Shown here: piece by piece, positions 36,514 through 48,146 of the stretch
Numbering within the stretch: the stretch's first letter is position 1
Layout: each line of letters opens with the position of its first letter
Program-made: the position numbers and the translations under genes
The notes under the pieces: generated by a model
Databases searched by the model: none
The model's input: only the letters and a program-made list of their open reading frames with translations
What the model was told of the DNA's origin: nothing
DNA from: Acidimicrobiaceae bacterium
GTDB lineage: Bacteria > Actinomycetota > Acidimicrobiia > Acidimicrobiales > RAAP-2
Direction of reading: 5' to 3'
Length of the DNA stretch: 53,743 bases
Assembly: GCA_003164095.1 (NCBI GenBank)
Contig: PLRX01000081.1
Span: 1 to 53,743 of the forward strand

Positions 36514-37508
36514 AGGTCGACTCCTGCACCGCTTCGGGACCGGTTGACGATTGCCGATGCCGCCAGGTTGATGACCAGCGTGAGGAGGAACAGCACGAAC
36601 CCGCACAGGAGCAGGTCGTGCAGGCCGAGCTCGCCACCGGAGCCGAAGTTGGTGGCGATCAGCTGGGAGATGGTGGACCCGCCGTGCTGGAGGATCTCCG
36701 TGGTCACCTTGTACGAGCCGCCGAGGATGATCGACACCGCGATCGTCTCCTCGAGAGCACGGCCCAGCCCCAGCATGACGGCCCCGATCATGCCGCCACG
36801 GGCGAACGGCATGACCACGGTACGGATCATCTGCCACCTGCTCGCGCCGAGGGCGAGGGCCGCCTCGCGCTCGCCGGCTGGGGCGAGGGAGAAGACCTCG
36901 CGGCAGATCGAGGCGACGATCGGGACGATCATGATCCCCACGACGAGGCCGGCGATGAAGATCGAGGCGTTGAGCGGCGGGCTCGTCACCTTGAAGAACG
37001 GGATGAAGGAAGCGTGACGGGACAACCAGGTGCTGAACCCGACCACGTTCGGCTGGAGCTCGAAGAACGCCCAGAGGCCGAAGATGATCGACGGGATGGC
37101 CGCCGCCAGGTCGATCATGGCGATCATCGTCGGACGCGTCTTCAGCGGCGCGTACTCGCTCAGGAAGAGCGCCGTGCAGATGGCGATCGGGGCGCCGACG
37201 AGCATCGCCACGAACGCCACCTCGACCGTGCCGGTCAGTGAGGCGAGGACCCCGAACCCGGAGCTCGAACCCGGTGTGACCGGTCCCGAATGGGTGAAGA
37301 AGCCCCAGCCGGCCGTCTCGAATGCCGGCCAGCCGTACCAGGCGAGGAATGACCCGATAGCGACCAGAAGCAGGAACACGCCGCCACCGGAGATCTGGAC
37401 ACTGCGGCGGAAGATCCGGTCCGGGGTGGAGTAGTCCCTAGTGATGGTGATGGGGGTGGGCGCGACGTGCTGGGGTTCGGACCGGGGCGTGTCGAGATCG
37501 ATGGCCAT
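36510..37508 (-). CDS. pstC: Phosphate ABC transporter permease PstC
   Basis: 332 aa with six transmembrane helices; AAIPSIIFGLWAFFELQP and GLGRALEETIAVSIILGG are the PstC-type conserved regions. First gene of the pstCABS operon, behind a Pho-box-like array and a TAGGTT -10, so phosphate-starvation induction is likely. Confidence 0.96.
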   Translation of the reverse strand: MAIDLDTPRSEPQHVAPTPITITRDYSTPDRIFRRSVQISGGGVFLLLVAIGSFLAWYGWPAFETAGWGFFTHSGPVTPGSSSGFGVLASLTGTVEVAFVAMLVGAPIAICTALFLSEYAPLKTRPTMIAMIDLAAAIPSIIFGLWAFFELQPNVVGFSTWLSRHASFIPFFKVTSPPLNASIFIAGLVVGIMIVPIVASICREVFSLAPAGEREAALALGASRWQMIRTVVMPFARGGMIGAVMLGLGRALEETIAVSIILGGSYKVTTEILQHGGSTISQLIATNFGSGGELGLHDLLLCGFVLFLLTLVINLAASAIVNRSRSGAGVDL

Positions 37509-37605
37509 CTTCTGGGTTCCCTCAGCCCTTTCCGGCGGTCAGTCGCGTCTGTCGTACGTGGCTCCTGGCGGGCCTGCCCGCGCCCTGTCCGGGACGCCTG
37601 TCGGC

Positions 37606-37671
37606 AACCTACCGAGCCAAGGTGAACGCCAGGCAAACGTTCCGCGATGCCCGGGTGATCGTTCGGTGATG
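37606..37671 (-). promoter_or_regulatory. Pho-box-like array and promoter of the pst operon
   Basis: Read on the minus strand, five 7-mers each separated by 4 bases: CATCACC, GATCACC, CATCGCG, GTTTGCC, GTTCACC (37671 to 37621). This is the 11-bp direct-repeat layout of PhoP boxes (GTTCACC consensus in Streptomyces). TAGGTT at 37611-37606 is a good -10; the -35 place is occupied by the last repeats, as expected for activation. Confidence 0.75.
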
Positions 37672-37718
37672 ATCTCGTGGCCGTGGGTGACGGCGTCCGG
37701 CGACGCCGTCGGCTGCCA

Positions 37719-38444
37719 TCAGACGCCGTACCCGACGTACTCGCCCCGTGCCGGCGAGAAGGGCACCTGTGTGTCCTTCCAGGCGAAGTGACCGGCCGCG
37801 GTGACGACCACCGGCAGCGATGATGCGTGCCCGGTCGACGCGTAGTCCTGGGATGCCAGCAGGGTGGTGATCTCCTTGGCGATCCCGCTGTAGACGGCGG
37901 CGTCTGCCTGCTTGATCTGGCTCACGTCCACCCAGTACGGGTTGGTGCCGCCACAGGCGAGGAACGAGACCAGCCAGTGCCTGCCGAACGACGTGGTCCA
38001 GATCACCGGGTCGAAGAGCAGGATCGACCGGCCGACCGGGAGGGTCCCGACCGCGCTCGACGAGGAGTCGGGGCCGGCGTACAGCTTGGTGCCGCTCGGG
38101 AGTTGGAATCCGTAGACCAGACCGGTCCCACCGTGGTCCTTGATGTGCTGGAGGGCGGACTGGGCGGACTGGTCCGACGAAAAGGCCGAGAACGGCGGAT
38201 TCATGCCCTGTGGCTCGCCGGCCGGCACCTTGTTGTCGGGAGCGTACGAGCAGCCCTGGAGGATCTCGGCCGGAGGCTTGACGATGGCATCGGTTGTGGC
38301 CGCGGCTGTCGTCGACGCCGACGAAGACGAAGACCCGCAGGCACTCAGTACGACAGCGAGGCCGAGTGCGATCGCCAGGGCTGCCGTGCGGGTGCCGCGG
38401 GCCCGGGAGCGTCCGGCGGCGTGGTCGGTTCGGGTGGGTGTCAT
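37719..38444 (-). CDS. Putative lipoprotein with SH3-like domain
   Basis: 241 aa. Signal peptide with lipobox LSAC (Cys about 37) followed by a Ser/Thr linker. Residues ~105-165 (LPSGTKLYAGPDSSSSAVGT and LPVGRSILLFDPV) look like a bacterial SH3 domain. The ATG at 38444 begins the signal peptide; upstream in-frame codons are not used. It sits just upstream of pstC on the same strand but behind the Pho array, so it is probably a separate unit. Function unknown. Confidence 0.78.
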   Translation of the reverse strand: MTPTRTDHAAGRSRARGTRTAALAIALGLAVVLSACGSSSSSASTTAAATTDAIVKPPAEILQGCSYAPDNKVPAGEPQGMNPPFSAFSSDQSAQSALQHIKDHGGTGLVYGFQLPSGTKLYAGPDSSSSAVGTLPVGRSILLFDPVIWTTSFGRHWLVSFLACGGTNPYWVDVSQIKQADAAVYSGIAKEITTLLASQDYASTGHASSLPVVVTAAGHFAWKDTQVPFSPARGEYVGYGV

Positions 38445-38626
38445 GTGTCCAGTTCTACGGAGGTGCGAGCTGAGCACGGCTGGTGGCGACGGTGCGCCCC
38501 ACCCGGCTCCCGATCGTCGGATCGGGCGGCGTCCGGGCCCCGGGGGGAACTCCGGACGGCCAAGTACGCCACATCGCCCGGCGGCTGTCAACGCGGGACA
38601 GCGGTGGACGGCGGCATGTAGGAAAT

Positions 38627-38677
38627 GATCACCATCCGGTAACCGTCCTGTCAGGCCACGTTCACCTCGTCGGTTCC
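38627..38677 (+). promoter_or_regulatory. Second Pho-box-like array, upstream of a 58-aa gene
   Basis: On the plus strand: GATCACC, GGTAACC, TGTCAGG, GTTCACC, CGGTTCC, each 7-mer starting 11 bases after the last (38627, 38638, 38649, 38660, 38671). Two units match the PhoP consensus closely, the third and fifth are weak. The nearest downstream plus-strand start is 38734. Confidence 0.5.
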
Positions 38678-38721
38678 CACGACCACCGCCGGGCCGGGAA
38701 CCGACACGGGTCCCCGGAACC

Positions 38722-38733
38722 TACAGTGGCGCC
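38722..38733 (+). promoter_or_regulatory. Leaderless-type -10 element (TACAGT, 6-bp spacer)
   Basis: TACAGT at 38722-38727 then 6 bases then ATG at 38734; no ribosome binding site. Confidence 0.5.
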
Positions 38734-38910
38734 ATGAGTTCGACCTCGCGCCGCATCCGCCGCGGACTGTTCCTGGCCCTCCTCCTGGCCGCCGTCGACG
38801 TGGTGGTCTCGCGCCTGCGTGCGCCGGTCGGCCGCCACGCCGAGGTCCTGCCGTCCATCGGCGGCGACACGTGGCCCCCCGTGCCGGTCAAGGACGCCGG
38901 AGTCGCCTGA
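38734..38910 (+). CDS. Small membrane-associated protein, 58 aa
   Basis: Starts with a basic segment (RRIRRGLF), then one hydrophobic helix (about 11-25), then a polar tail ending DTWPPVPVKDAGVA. It is likely a small anchored protein of unknown function; it was found because the ATG sits in the leaderless promoter context and codon use is normal for this genome. A Pho-box-like array upstream hints at phosphate-starvation expression. Confidence 0.6.
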   Translation: MSSTSRRIRRGLFLALLLAAVDVVVSRLRAPVGRHAEVLPSIGGDTWPPVPVKDAGVA

Positions 38911-38982
38911 GTCGTACGGCTCGGGTCGGTCCGAACCGGACGACCGGGCCACCGGACTCGGGGCTGTCACCGGACGACCCCG

Positions 38983-39327
38983 TCAGCTGTCGGGTCGCTC
39001 CCACGCGGTGGCGCCGGTGCACGTGGCGACCTGGACCGAATACCACTCGTAGAACTCGTCCCGTCCCTGCTGCTCCGCCGCCCGGTGCGCAGGATCGTCG
39101 CGCCAGGCTGCGTGCGCCTCGGGCGTGGCGAAGGTGACCACCGACACCCGGTCCCCGTCCTCGCCCACGAACGTGGCGAAGTCGACGAATCCCGGCACCG
39201 CCCGCGCCGAGGCGAGCATGGCCTCCGCGGTCCGGGCATAGGCCTCCTCGGAGTCGGCGCGCCGGCGCGACCGGAACACTGTCACCAGCTGCCCTTCGGC
39301 GAACCGCGGCACAGCTCCGGAGTCCAC
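38983..39327 (-). CDS. Antibiotic-biosynthesis-monooxygenase-fold protein
   Basis: 114 aa, ABM/dimeric alpha-beta barrel fold, with the pattern GFVDFATFVGEDGDRVSVVTF and HAAWRDDPAHRAAEQQGRDE typical of this family (quinol oxidation, heme degradation, or unknown). The GTG start at 39327 is uncertain; GTG at 39312 is an alternative. It lies 20 bases after serA on the same strand. Confidence 0.75.
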   Translation of the reverse strand: MDSGAVPRFAEGQLVTVFRSRRRADSEEAYARTAEAMLASARAVPGFVDFATFVGEDGDRVSVVTFATPEAHAAWRDDPAHRAAEQQGRDEFYEWYSVQVATCTGATAWERPDS

Positions 39328-39347
39328 GGCGGCCTGATCCGTTCCGA

Positions 39348-40913
39348 TCAGGTCCGGACGGTGTGGACGTCGCTGATGCCGGCCGAGTCACGCAGCTTCG
39401 ACAGTGCCTCGTCGGGGATCTGTGCGGAGGTCGACAGAACCATCAGGGCCGTGTTGCCGGTCGCCGACGGGCCCACGGCCATCGAGGAGATCGACACCCC
39501 GGCGTCGCCGAGGATGGTGCCGACGACGCCGATCATGCCCGGGCTGTCGTCGTTGCGCACGACCACCATGTGGGGCGCCGGCGGGACCTCGACGGTGTGG
39601 TCGTCCAGCATCACCAGGCGTGGCTCAGACCGTGGTCCCGCCAGCGTGCCGGCCACGGAGTGCCCCCCACCACGCAGGGTGATGAGGTTCACGAAGTCGT
39701 GGGCGGTGACCGTCGACGTCTCCCGGACCTCGAGGCCGCGCTCGGCGGCCAGCTGTGGCGCATTGACGTACGACACCGGCTCGGCCGTCCCCTCGGCGAA
39801 CAGTCCCTTCAGCACCGACAGGGACAGGATTCCCGTGCCGGAGCCGGCCAGGCCGCCCTGGTACTCGATCTCGAGCGTGTCGGGCAGACCGTCCTCGAGG
39901 CCGGCCAGGATGCGCCCGAGTTGCTCGGCGAGCGCCATGAAGGGTCGGACCGTCTCGGACACGTCGGTAGCATTCACGTTCACCGCGAACGGTACGAAGT
40001 CGCCGGCCAGCGCCAGGATGACCTGTTCGGCGATGGTGATACCGGCCTTGTCCTGGGCCTCGACGGTGGAGGCCCCCAGGTGGGGGGCGACCACGACCGA
40101 GGGCAGCTCGAAGAGCGGCGACTCCGTGGTGGGCTCCTTGGCGAAGACGTCGAGGCCGGCACCCTGCACCTGCCCGGCACGGATGGCCTGGGCCAGCGCC
40201 TCCTCGTCGACGATGCCACCGCGGGCCGTGTTGATGATGCGCAGCCCGGGCTTCGACTTCGCCAGCATGTCCGCGCCGATGAGACCGAGGGTCTCCTTGT
40301 TCTTGGGCAGGTGTACGGTCACGAAGTCCGACTCCCCCATCAGCTGCTCGAGGCTCATCAGCTCGACGCCCATGTGCTTGGCCCTGTCGGCCGACACGAA
40401 CGGGTCGTAGGCCACGAGCCGCATCCCGAAGGCGAGGGCCCGCTGCGCCACCAGGGCACCGACCCGACCGAGCCCCACGATGCCGAGGGTCTTGCCGTGG
40501 AGCTCGACGCCCTCCCACTTCGACCGCTCCCACTTGCCGGCCACCAGGGCGGCGTGGGCCTGGGGGATGTTACGGGCCTGGGCCAGGAGCAGTGCCATGG
40601 CCTGTTCGGCGGCCGACAGGATGTTCGACTGCGGTGCGTTGACCACCATCACGCCGCGCTCGGTGGCGGCGGCCACGTCGACGTTGTCGAGGCCGATCCC
40701 GGCCCGGCCCACGACGACCAGGTCGGTGCCCGCTGCCAGGACCTCGGCGGTGACGTTGGTGGCCGAGCGGATGACCAGGGCGTTGGCACCCACGATGGCC
40801 TCGACCAGCTGCTCGGGGGTCAGCTCGAGCTGGACGTCGACCACGTGGCCGGCCTCAGCCATGAGGTCCAGACCCGGCTGGGCCAGCTTTTCGGTGACGA
40901 GGACCCTACCCAT
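39348..40913 (-). CDS. serA: D-3-phosphoglycerate dehydrogenase
   Basis: 521 aa, first step of serine synthesis. NAD-binding GIVGLGRVGALVAQR, catalytic Arg/Glu/His regions NTARGGIVDEEAL and HLGASTVEAQ, then an intervening domain and a C-terminal ACT domain (HMVVVRNDDSPGMIGVVGTI) for serine feedback, the long actinobacterial form. AAGGA lies 7 bases before the ATG. A hairpin sits in the leader. Confidence 0.96.
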   Translation of the reverse strand: MGRVLVTEKLAQPGLDLMAEAGHVVDVQLELTPEQLVEAIVGANALVIRSATNVTAEVLAAGTDLVVVGRAGIGLDNVDVAAATERGVMVVNAPQSNILSAAEQAMALLLAQARNIPQAHAALVAGKWERSKWEGVELHGKTLGIVGLGRVGALVAQRALAFGMRLVAYDPFVSADRAKHMGVELMSLEQLMGESDFVTVHLPKNKETLGLIGADMLAKSKPGLRIINTARGGIVDEEALAQAIRAGQVQGAGLDVFAKEPTTESPLFELPSVVVAPHLGASTVEAQDKAGITIAEQVILALAGDFVPFAVNVNATDVSETVRPFMALAEQLGRILAGLEDGLPDTLEIEYQGGLAGSGTGILSLSVLKGLFAEGTAEPVSYVNAPQLAAERGLEVRETSTVTAHDFVNLITLRGGGHSVAGTLAGPRSEPRLVMLDDHTVEVPPAPHMVVVRNDDSPGMIGVVGTILGDAGVSISSMAVGPSATGNTALMVLSTSAQIPDEALSKLRDSAGISDVHTVRT

Positions 40914-40930
40914 GGTGTTCCTTTCGGTTG

Positions 40931-40949
40931 GCGGTCGCCGGGCGACCGC
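40931..40949 (-). other. Hairpin in the serA 5' leader
   Basis: GCGGTCGC (40931-40938) pairs with GCGACCGC (40942-40949), 8-bp stem with a CGG loop, ending about 10 bases upstream of the serA ribosome binding site on the transcript. Confidence 0.4.
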
Positions 40950-41097
40950 GGTGCTTGGAGCGAGTGTGCGGCACGTCGGTTGTGCCCCGGGCCGGATGGG
41001 CCGGGGGGCGCCCCGGCACCGGTGGAGGTTCCCTACAGCATGACCGTCCGGGCACCCCGACGGCCAACCGGCAGGTCGCCGAGGGGTCCGGGGGCGG

Positions 41098-43513
<2,416 letters not shown>

Positions 43514-43543
43514 GGCTGCGCCAGGCCGGTTCGTACGCACGTG

Positions 43544-43555
43544 TAGGGTCGCCCC
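43544..43555 (+). promoter_or_regulatory. Leaderless-type -10 element (TAGGGT, 6-bp spacer)
   Basis: TAGGGT at 43544-43549, 6 bases, then GTG at 43556. Confidence 0.5.
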
Positions 43556-44161
43556 GTGCGTACGAGCTCCCGTCTCCTCCGACCTGTCGCGCTCCTCGTC
43601 GGGGCACTGGCCTTTCCGTTGGTGTTCGCCGCCTGCTCCACGTCGGCGACGTCGAGCGGTTCGACCACGACCACCCGTGCGGCGGGCCACCAGGGGGCCA
43701 GCTCGGCCTGCACGTTCGTCTCCCCCGCCCAGATCCAGTCGGTCCTCGGCCGGAGCGTGGAGGCACCCACGGCGCACAACGGCACGACGGTGACGCTCTG
43801 CACCTACGCCCCGACCAACAAGTCGGTGCCGCTCGATGCCGTCCTCATCGGCTACAGGGGGCACGTCACGTCGACGGTCGCTACTGCCGAGCAGGCCACG
43901 CTGGCCAAGCTCCACGACGCCGTCACCGATGTCACCGGCTCGGGCGGCCAGGCCTACTACTACTCGGTCGGTTCGGGAACCCACACCGTGATCACCCTCG
44001 TGTCGCTCGTGGGCGAGACCCAGGTCACGGTGACGTCGACGGCGTCGGTGGCGCAGGCCGAGGCACTGTCGAGTGTCATCTTCGACACGTTCGCCGCGGA
44101 CGCCGCTTCGACGACCACGGTGCCCGGCGCCACGTCGACAACGACGACCACTGCCGGCTGA
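43556..44161 (+). CDS. Putative lipoprotein, 201 aa
   Basis: Signal peptide with lipobox FAAC (Cys about residue 27), a Ser/Thr linker, then a domain with two Cys (SSACTFVSPAQIQSVLG and VTLCTYAP) resembling the DUF3558-type lipoproteins of actinobacteria, which is uncertain. Thr-rich tail. Followed by the hairpin at 44180. Confidence 0.78.
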   Translation: MRTSSRLLRPVALLVGALAFPLVFAACSTSATSSGSTTTTRAAGHQGASSACTFVSPAQIQSVLGRSVEAPTAHNGTTVTLCTYAPTNKSVPLDAVLIGYRGHVTSTVATAEQATLAKLHDAVTDVTGSGGQAYYYSVGSGTHTVITLVSLVGETQVTVTSTASVAQAEALSSVIFDTFAADAASTTTVPGATSTTTTTAG

Positions 44162-44179
44162 CCGGACCCGGTCGCGACG

Positions 44180-44205
44180 CTCCCCGTGGCCGGAGCCACG
44201 GGGAG
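44180..44205. terminator. Terminator-like hairpin between convergent genes
   Basis: CTCCCCGTGGC and complement form an 11-bp stem around loop CGGA; between the lipoprotein (+) and ilvC (-). Confidence 0.75.
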
Positions 44206-44246
44206 GTCATCGTCTGCGTTGCCGCCGACCGGCGGCCGGGGGTGGC

Positions 44247-45278
<1,032 letters not shown>

Positions 45279-45839
45279 TCAACCTGCCTTTTCTGTGGTG
45301 TCTGCCGTTCCGGTGGCCGGACGGCCCCGGTGATCGGCCCGGTCCAGCATAGGCAACGCCACGCGACCGGTCCGCTGCATCTCGACGATCCCGTAGCCCC
45401 GGATGAGGTCCTCGAAGTCGTCGAGCTTGGTGGGGGCGCCAGCCAGCATCACCGTGAGGTGCTCCGGTCCGACGTCCACGATCTTCCCCTCGAACACCCC
45501 GACCAGCTGGATGACCTGACCCCGCGTCTCGGGTCCGGCCTCGACCGTGGCCAGCAGGAGCTCCCGCTCCCGGGAGTGGGCCGGGTCGAGCTCGGTGATC
45601 GACACGACCGGAATCAGCTTGTCCAGCTGCTTCATGATCTGGTCCAGCGGCGCCGACTCGACGTCGACGACGATGGTGATCCGACTGAACCTCGGGTCGT
45701 CGGACGGGGCCACGGCCAGGCTGAAGATGTTGTAGCCGCGCCTGGAGAACAGGCTGGCCACTCGGGCCAGCACCCCGGACTTGTTCTCGACCAGGACCGT
45801 CAGGGTGTGGTGCCGCTGGTCGGTGCCGTACACGCTCAT
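45279..45839 (-). CDS. ilvN: Acetolactate synthase small subunit
   Basis: 186 aa regulatory subunit; N-terminal ACT domain ([31 protein letters not shown]) binds valine for feedback control; the C-terminal half is less conserved, with a polar tail. ATG overlaps the ilvB stop. Confidence 0.96.
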   Translation of the reverse strand: MSVYGTDQRHHTLTVLVENKSGVLARVASLFSRRGYNIFSLAVAPSDDPRFSRITIVVDVESAPLDQIMKQLDKLIPVVSITELDPAHSRERELLLATVEAGPETRGQVIQLVGVFEGKIVDVGPEHLTVMLAGAPTKLDDFEDLIRGYGIVEMQRTGRVALPMLDRADHRGRPATGTADTTEKAG

Positions 45840-47659
45840 GCGCCCAGGTCCCTGGTGAGCGAGGGGTCGACCATGATGTCGTCGTTGGACGCACCGGCCG
45901 CCACCATCGGGAAGACCTTCTCGAAGGCGTCCGTCCGGAAGTCGATGACCACCGGTCGGTCGTCGACCGAGTTGGCCTTGTCGATGGCCGTGGCGACGTC
46001 GTCGGTGGACTCGACCTTGATGCCCACGCAGCCCATGGCCTCGGCCCAACCGACGTAGTCGGGCAGGTCCGGCGAGAGGTAGACCTCGGAGTACCGCTCC
46101 TCGTAGAACATCTCCTGCCACTGCCGGACCATGCCCAGATAGGCGTTGTTGAGGATGGCGATCTTCACCGGGATCCGCTCCGAACTGGCGGTCACCAGCT
46201 CCTGAGCGGTCATCTGGAAGCAGCCGTCGCCATCGACGGCCCAGACCATCTTGTCGGGTCGGCCCACCTTGGCGCCGATGGCCGACGGGACGGCGAAGCC
46301 CATGGTGCCGAGACCGCCCGAGTTCACCCACGTGTAGGGATGGTCGAACTGCCACCACTGCGAGGCGAACATCTGGTGCTGGCCGACACCCGAGGCCACG
46401 ATGGTGTCCTCCGGTGTGTTGTCACGCAGTTGCTCGATGACGTACTGCGGCTTCAATGGGCCGGCCCCGGGCTGCTGGTCGTAGACCAGGGGGAACCGCT
46501 GCTGCCACTCGCCGAGCAGGGCCCGCCAGGGTGCCAGCCGCTCGCGGGGGAAGGACGCGGCGAGCGACCCGTCCGCCACTGGGGCGCCGGCCACGGCATC
46601 GGACGGCGAGCCGCCCCGGCCGCCGCGGGTCGCCTCGGAGTGGGCGAGGCCGAGCGAGTCGAGCGCGAGCAGGAGCTCCTCGATGACCAGGCGGCAGTCG
46701 CCGGCGATGGCCACGTCGGCCACCCGGACCTTGTGGTGCTCCGCAGGGTCGATGTCGACGTGGATCACCTTGGCATCGGGGGCGAAAGCCGAGACCCTGC
46801 CGGTAACCCGGTCGTCGAAACGGCTGCCAAGGGCGATGAGCAGGTCCGACTTCTGCATGGCGGTGACCGCCGTGTAGTTGCCGTGCATGCCCGGCATGCC
46901 CAGGCACAGCGGGTGGGAGTCGGGGAAGCAGCCCCGGGCCATCAGGGTGGTGACCACCGGGATGCCGGTGCGCTCGGCCAGCTCCCGCAGCGCCTCGGCG
47001 GCCCGGGCCTTCAGGATGCCGCCGCCGGCGTAGATCACGGGGCGCTCGGCGGCCAGCAGCAGCTCCGCCGCCTCGCGGATCAGCGCCGGGTCGCCCTCGG
47101 TCACCGATTGGTAGCCGGGCAGGTCGAGGTCCTCGGGGGCCGGCCAGTACCACTCCATGGTCGACTGGGCGATGTCCTTCGGGATGTCGATCAGGACCGG
47201 GCCGGGACGGCCGGTGGTGGCCACGTGGAACGCCTCGGCCACCACCCGGGGGATGTCGGCCACGTCGGTGATCAGCCAGTTGTGCTTGGTGATCCCCATG
47301 GTGATGCCGGTGATGTCACTTTCCTGGAAGGCGTCGGTGCCGATGGCGGTGGTGGCCACCTGACCCGTCACCACGACCAGTGGCGTCGAGTCCATGTAGG
47401 CGTCGGCCAGTGGCGTCACAACGTTGGTGGCACCCGGGCCGGAGGTGACTATGGCCACGCCGGGTCGGCCGGTGACCTGGGCGTAGCCCTGGGCCATGTG
47501 GCCGGCGCCCTGCTCGTGGCGCACGAGGATGTGGCGGATCGACGAGTCGAGGATCGGGTCGTAGACCGGCAGGATGGCGCCGCCGGGAAGGCCGAACATG
47601 ACCTCCACGTGCTGCATCTCGAGGCTCTTGATCAGTGCCTGTGCTCCGGTGAGTTCCAT
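45836..47659 (-). CDS. ilvB: Acetolactate synthase large subunit
   Basis: 607 aa TPP enzyme. [45 protein letters not shown], and the TPP motif [16 protein letters not shown]...[13 protein letters not shown]. An insert of about 35 residues ([20 protein letters not shown]...) is unusual. ATG at 47659 has AAGGAG 7 bases upstream; the frame is open further upstream through the attenuator, but that is not translated as IlvB. Confidence 0.97.
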   Translation of the reverse strand: MELTGAQALIKSLEMQHVEVMFGLPGGAILPVYDPILDSSIRHILVRHEQGAGHMAQGYAQVTGRPGVAIVTSGPGATNVVTPLADAYMDSTPLVVVTGQVATTAIGTDAFQESDITGITMGITKHNWLITDVADIPRVVAEAFHVATTGRPGPVLIDIPKDIAQSTMEWYWPAPEDLDLPGYQSVTEGDPALIREAAELLLAAERPVIYAGGGILKARAAEALRELAERTGIPVVTTLMARGCFPDSHPLCLGMPGMHGNYTAVTAMQKSDLLIALGSRFDDRVTGRVSAFAPDAKVIHVDIDPAEHHKVRVADVAIAGDCRLVIEELLLALDSLGLAHSEATRGGRGGSPSDAVAGAPVADGSLAASFPRERLAPWRALLGEWQQRFPLVYDQQPGAGPLKPQYVIEQLRDNTPEDTIVASGVGQHQMFASQWWQFDHPYTWVNSGGLGTMGFAVPSAIGAKVGRPDKMVWAVDGDGCFQMTAQELVTASSERIPVKIAILNNAYLGMVRQWQEMFYEERYSEVYLSPDLPDYVGWAEAMGCVGIKVESTDDVATAIDKANSVDDRPVVIDFRTDAFEKVFPMVAAGASNDDIMVDPSLTRDLGA

Positions 47660-47748
47660 CGGGTGCTCCTTGTCGGCGATGGTCGGTGGTGTCAATGGTC
47701 GGTCGGGCGGGGGATCACGCCACCCGGGCCGACCTGAGGGCGGACATG

Positions 47749-47774
47749 AAAACGACCTCCCGTCTGGGAGGTCG
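47749..47774 (-). terminator. ilv attenuator (intrinsic terminator)
   Basis: On the minus strand CGACCTCCC, loop AGAC, GGGAGGTCG, then TTTT: a 9-bp stem with a U-tract, located 90 bases before ilvB and 34 bases after the leader peptide stop. An upstream imperfect hairpin (AGCGCAC / GTGCGCT) between leader and terminator could compete with it as the alternative structure. Confidence 0.8.
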
Positions 47775-47807
47775 GAAAGCGCACACGGCGAAGAAACGTC
47801 GCGTGCG

Positions 47808-47855
47808 CTACGAAACGAGTACCAGGGTGTCGAGGAAGGCGGGGGTGGTACGCAT
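47808..47855 (-). CDS. ilv leader peptide (15 aa)
   Basis: [15 protein letters not shown]: three Leu, two Val and three Thr in 15 residues. It contains GTA and GTT, valine codons that are rare here. Followed by the terminator at 47749, it fits ribosome-mediated attenuation of ilvBNC by valine/leucine/threonine-related charging, as known for ilvBNC in Corynebacterium. Confidence 0.78.
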   Translation of the reverse strand: MRTTPAFLDTLVLVS

Positions 47856-47864
47856 GGTGCCGAC

Positions 47865-47893
47865 ATTGTTGCACGCCCGACTGTGATCGTCCA
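47865..47893 (-). promoter_or_regulatory. Probable promoter of the ilvBNC leader
   Basis: TGGACG (47893-47888) and AACAAT (47870-47865) are separated by 17 bp on the minus strand. The predicted start is within a few bases of the leader ATG. Confidence 0.55.
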
Positions 47894-47911
47894 GCGCGGG
47901 TGTCACGGCCG

Positions 47912-48073
47912 TCAGGCCCTGGTGTCGTGGCCGCCGTCGACCATCCGGAAGTGGCCGACCTCGGTGACATCGACGGCGACGAGGTGGAACTCGCCGACGG
48001 GACGCCACCCGATGGCTGCCTCGAGGGCCACCCCGTAGCGCTCGCGCTCGCCCGGGGTCGGCGCGTGCGCTAC
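47912..48073 (-). pseudogene. Possible gene remnant (C-terminal domain of a small protein)
   Basis: About 53 residues ending EVGHFRMVDGGHDTRA, with PTPGERERYGVALEAAIGW before it. It reads like the end of a pyridoxamine-phosphate-oxidase-type or related flavin-binding protein (family name from memory). No start codon or upstream domain is present; a strong hairpin at 48091 is directly upstream. It may be a decayed gene. Confidence 0.3.
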
Positions 48074-48090
48074 GGCGGGGCTCGGACGCG

Positions 48091-48122
48091 GGACGACCGG
48101 GGGCCGAGGCCCCCGGTCGTCC
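48091..48122. terminator. Terminator-like hairpin after the repeat-protein gene
   Basis: GGACGACCGGGGGC pairs with GCCCCCGGTCGTCC around CGAG, a 14-bp stem, 25 bases downstream of the 48147 stop. No U-tract. Confidence 0.7.
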
Positions 48123-48146
48123 GGATACGTCAGGACCGCGGCGCGG

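Noticed and set aside
38911-38982. Bulged hairpin around 38922-38948 as a terminator
   Set aside because: The stem needs a bulge and is weaker than the others; position fits but I would not call it.
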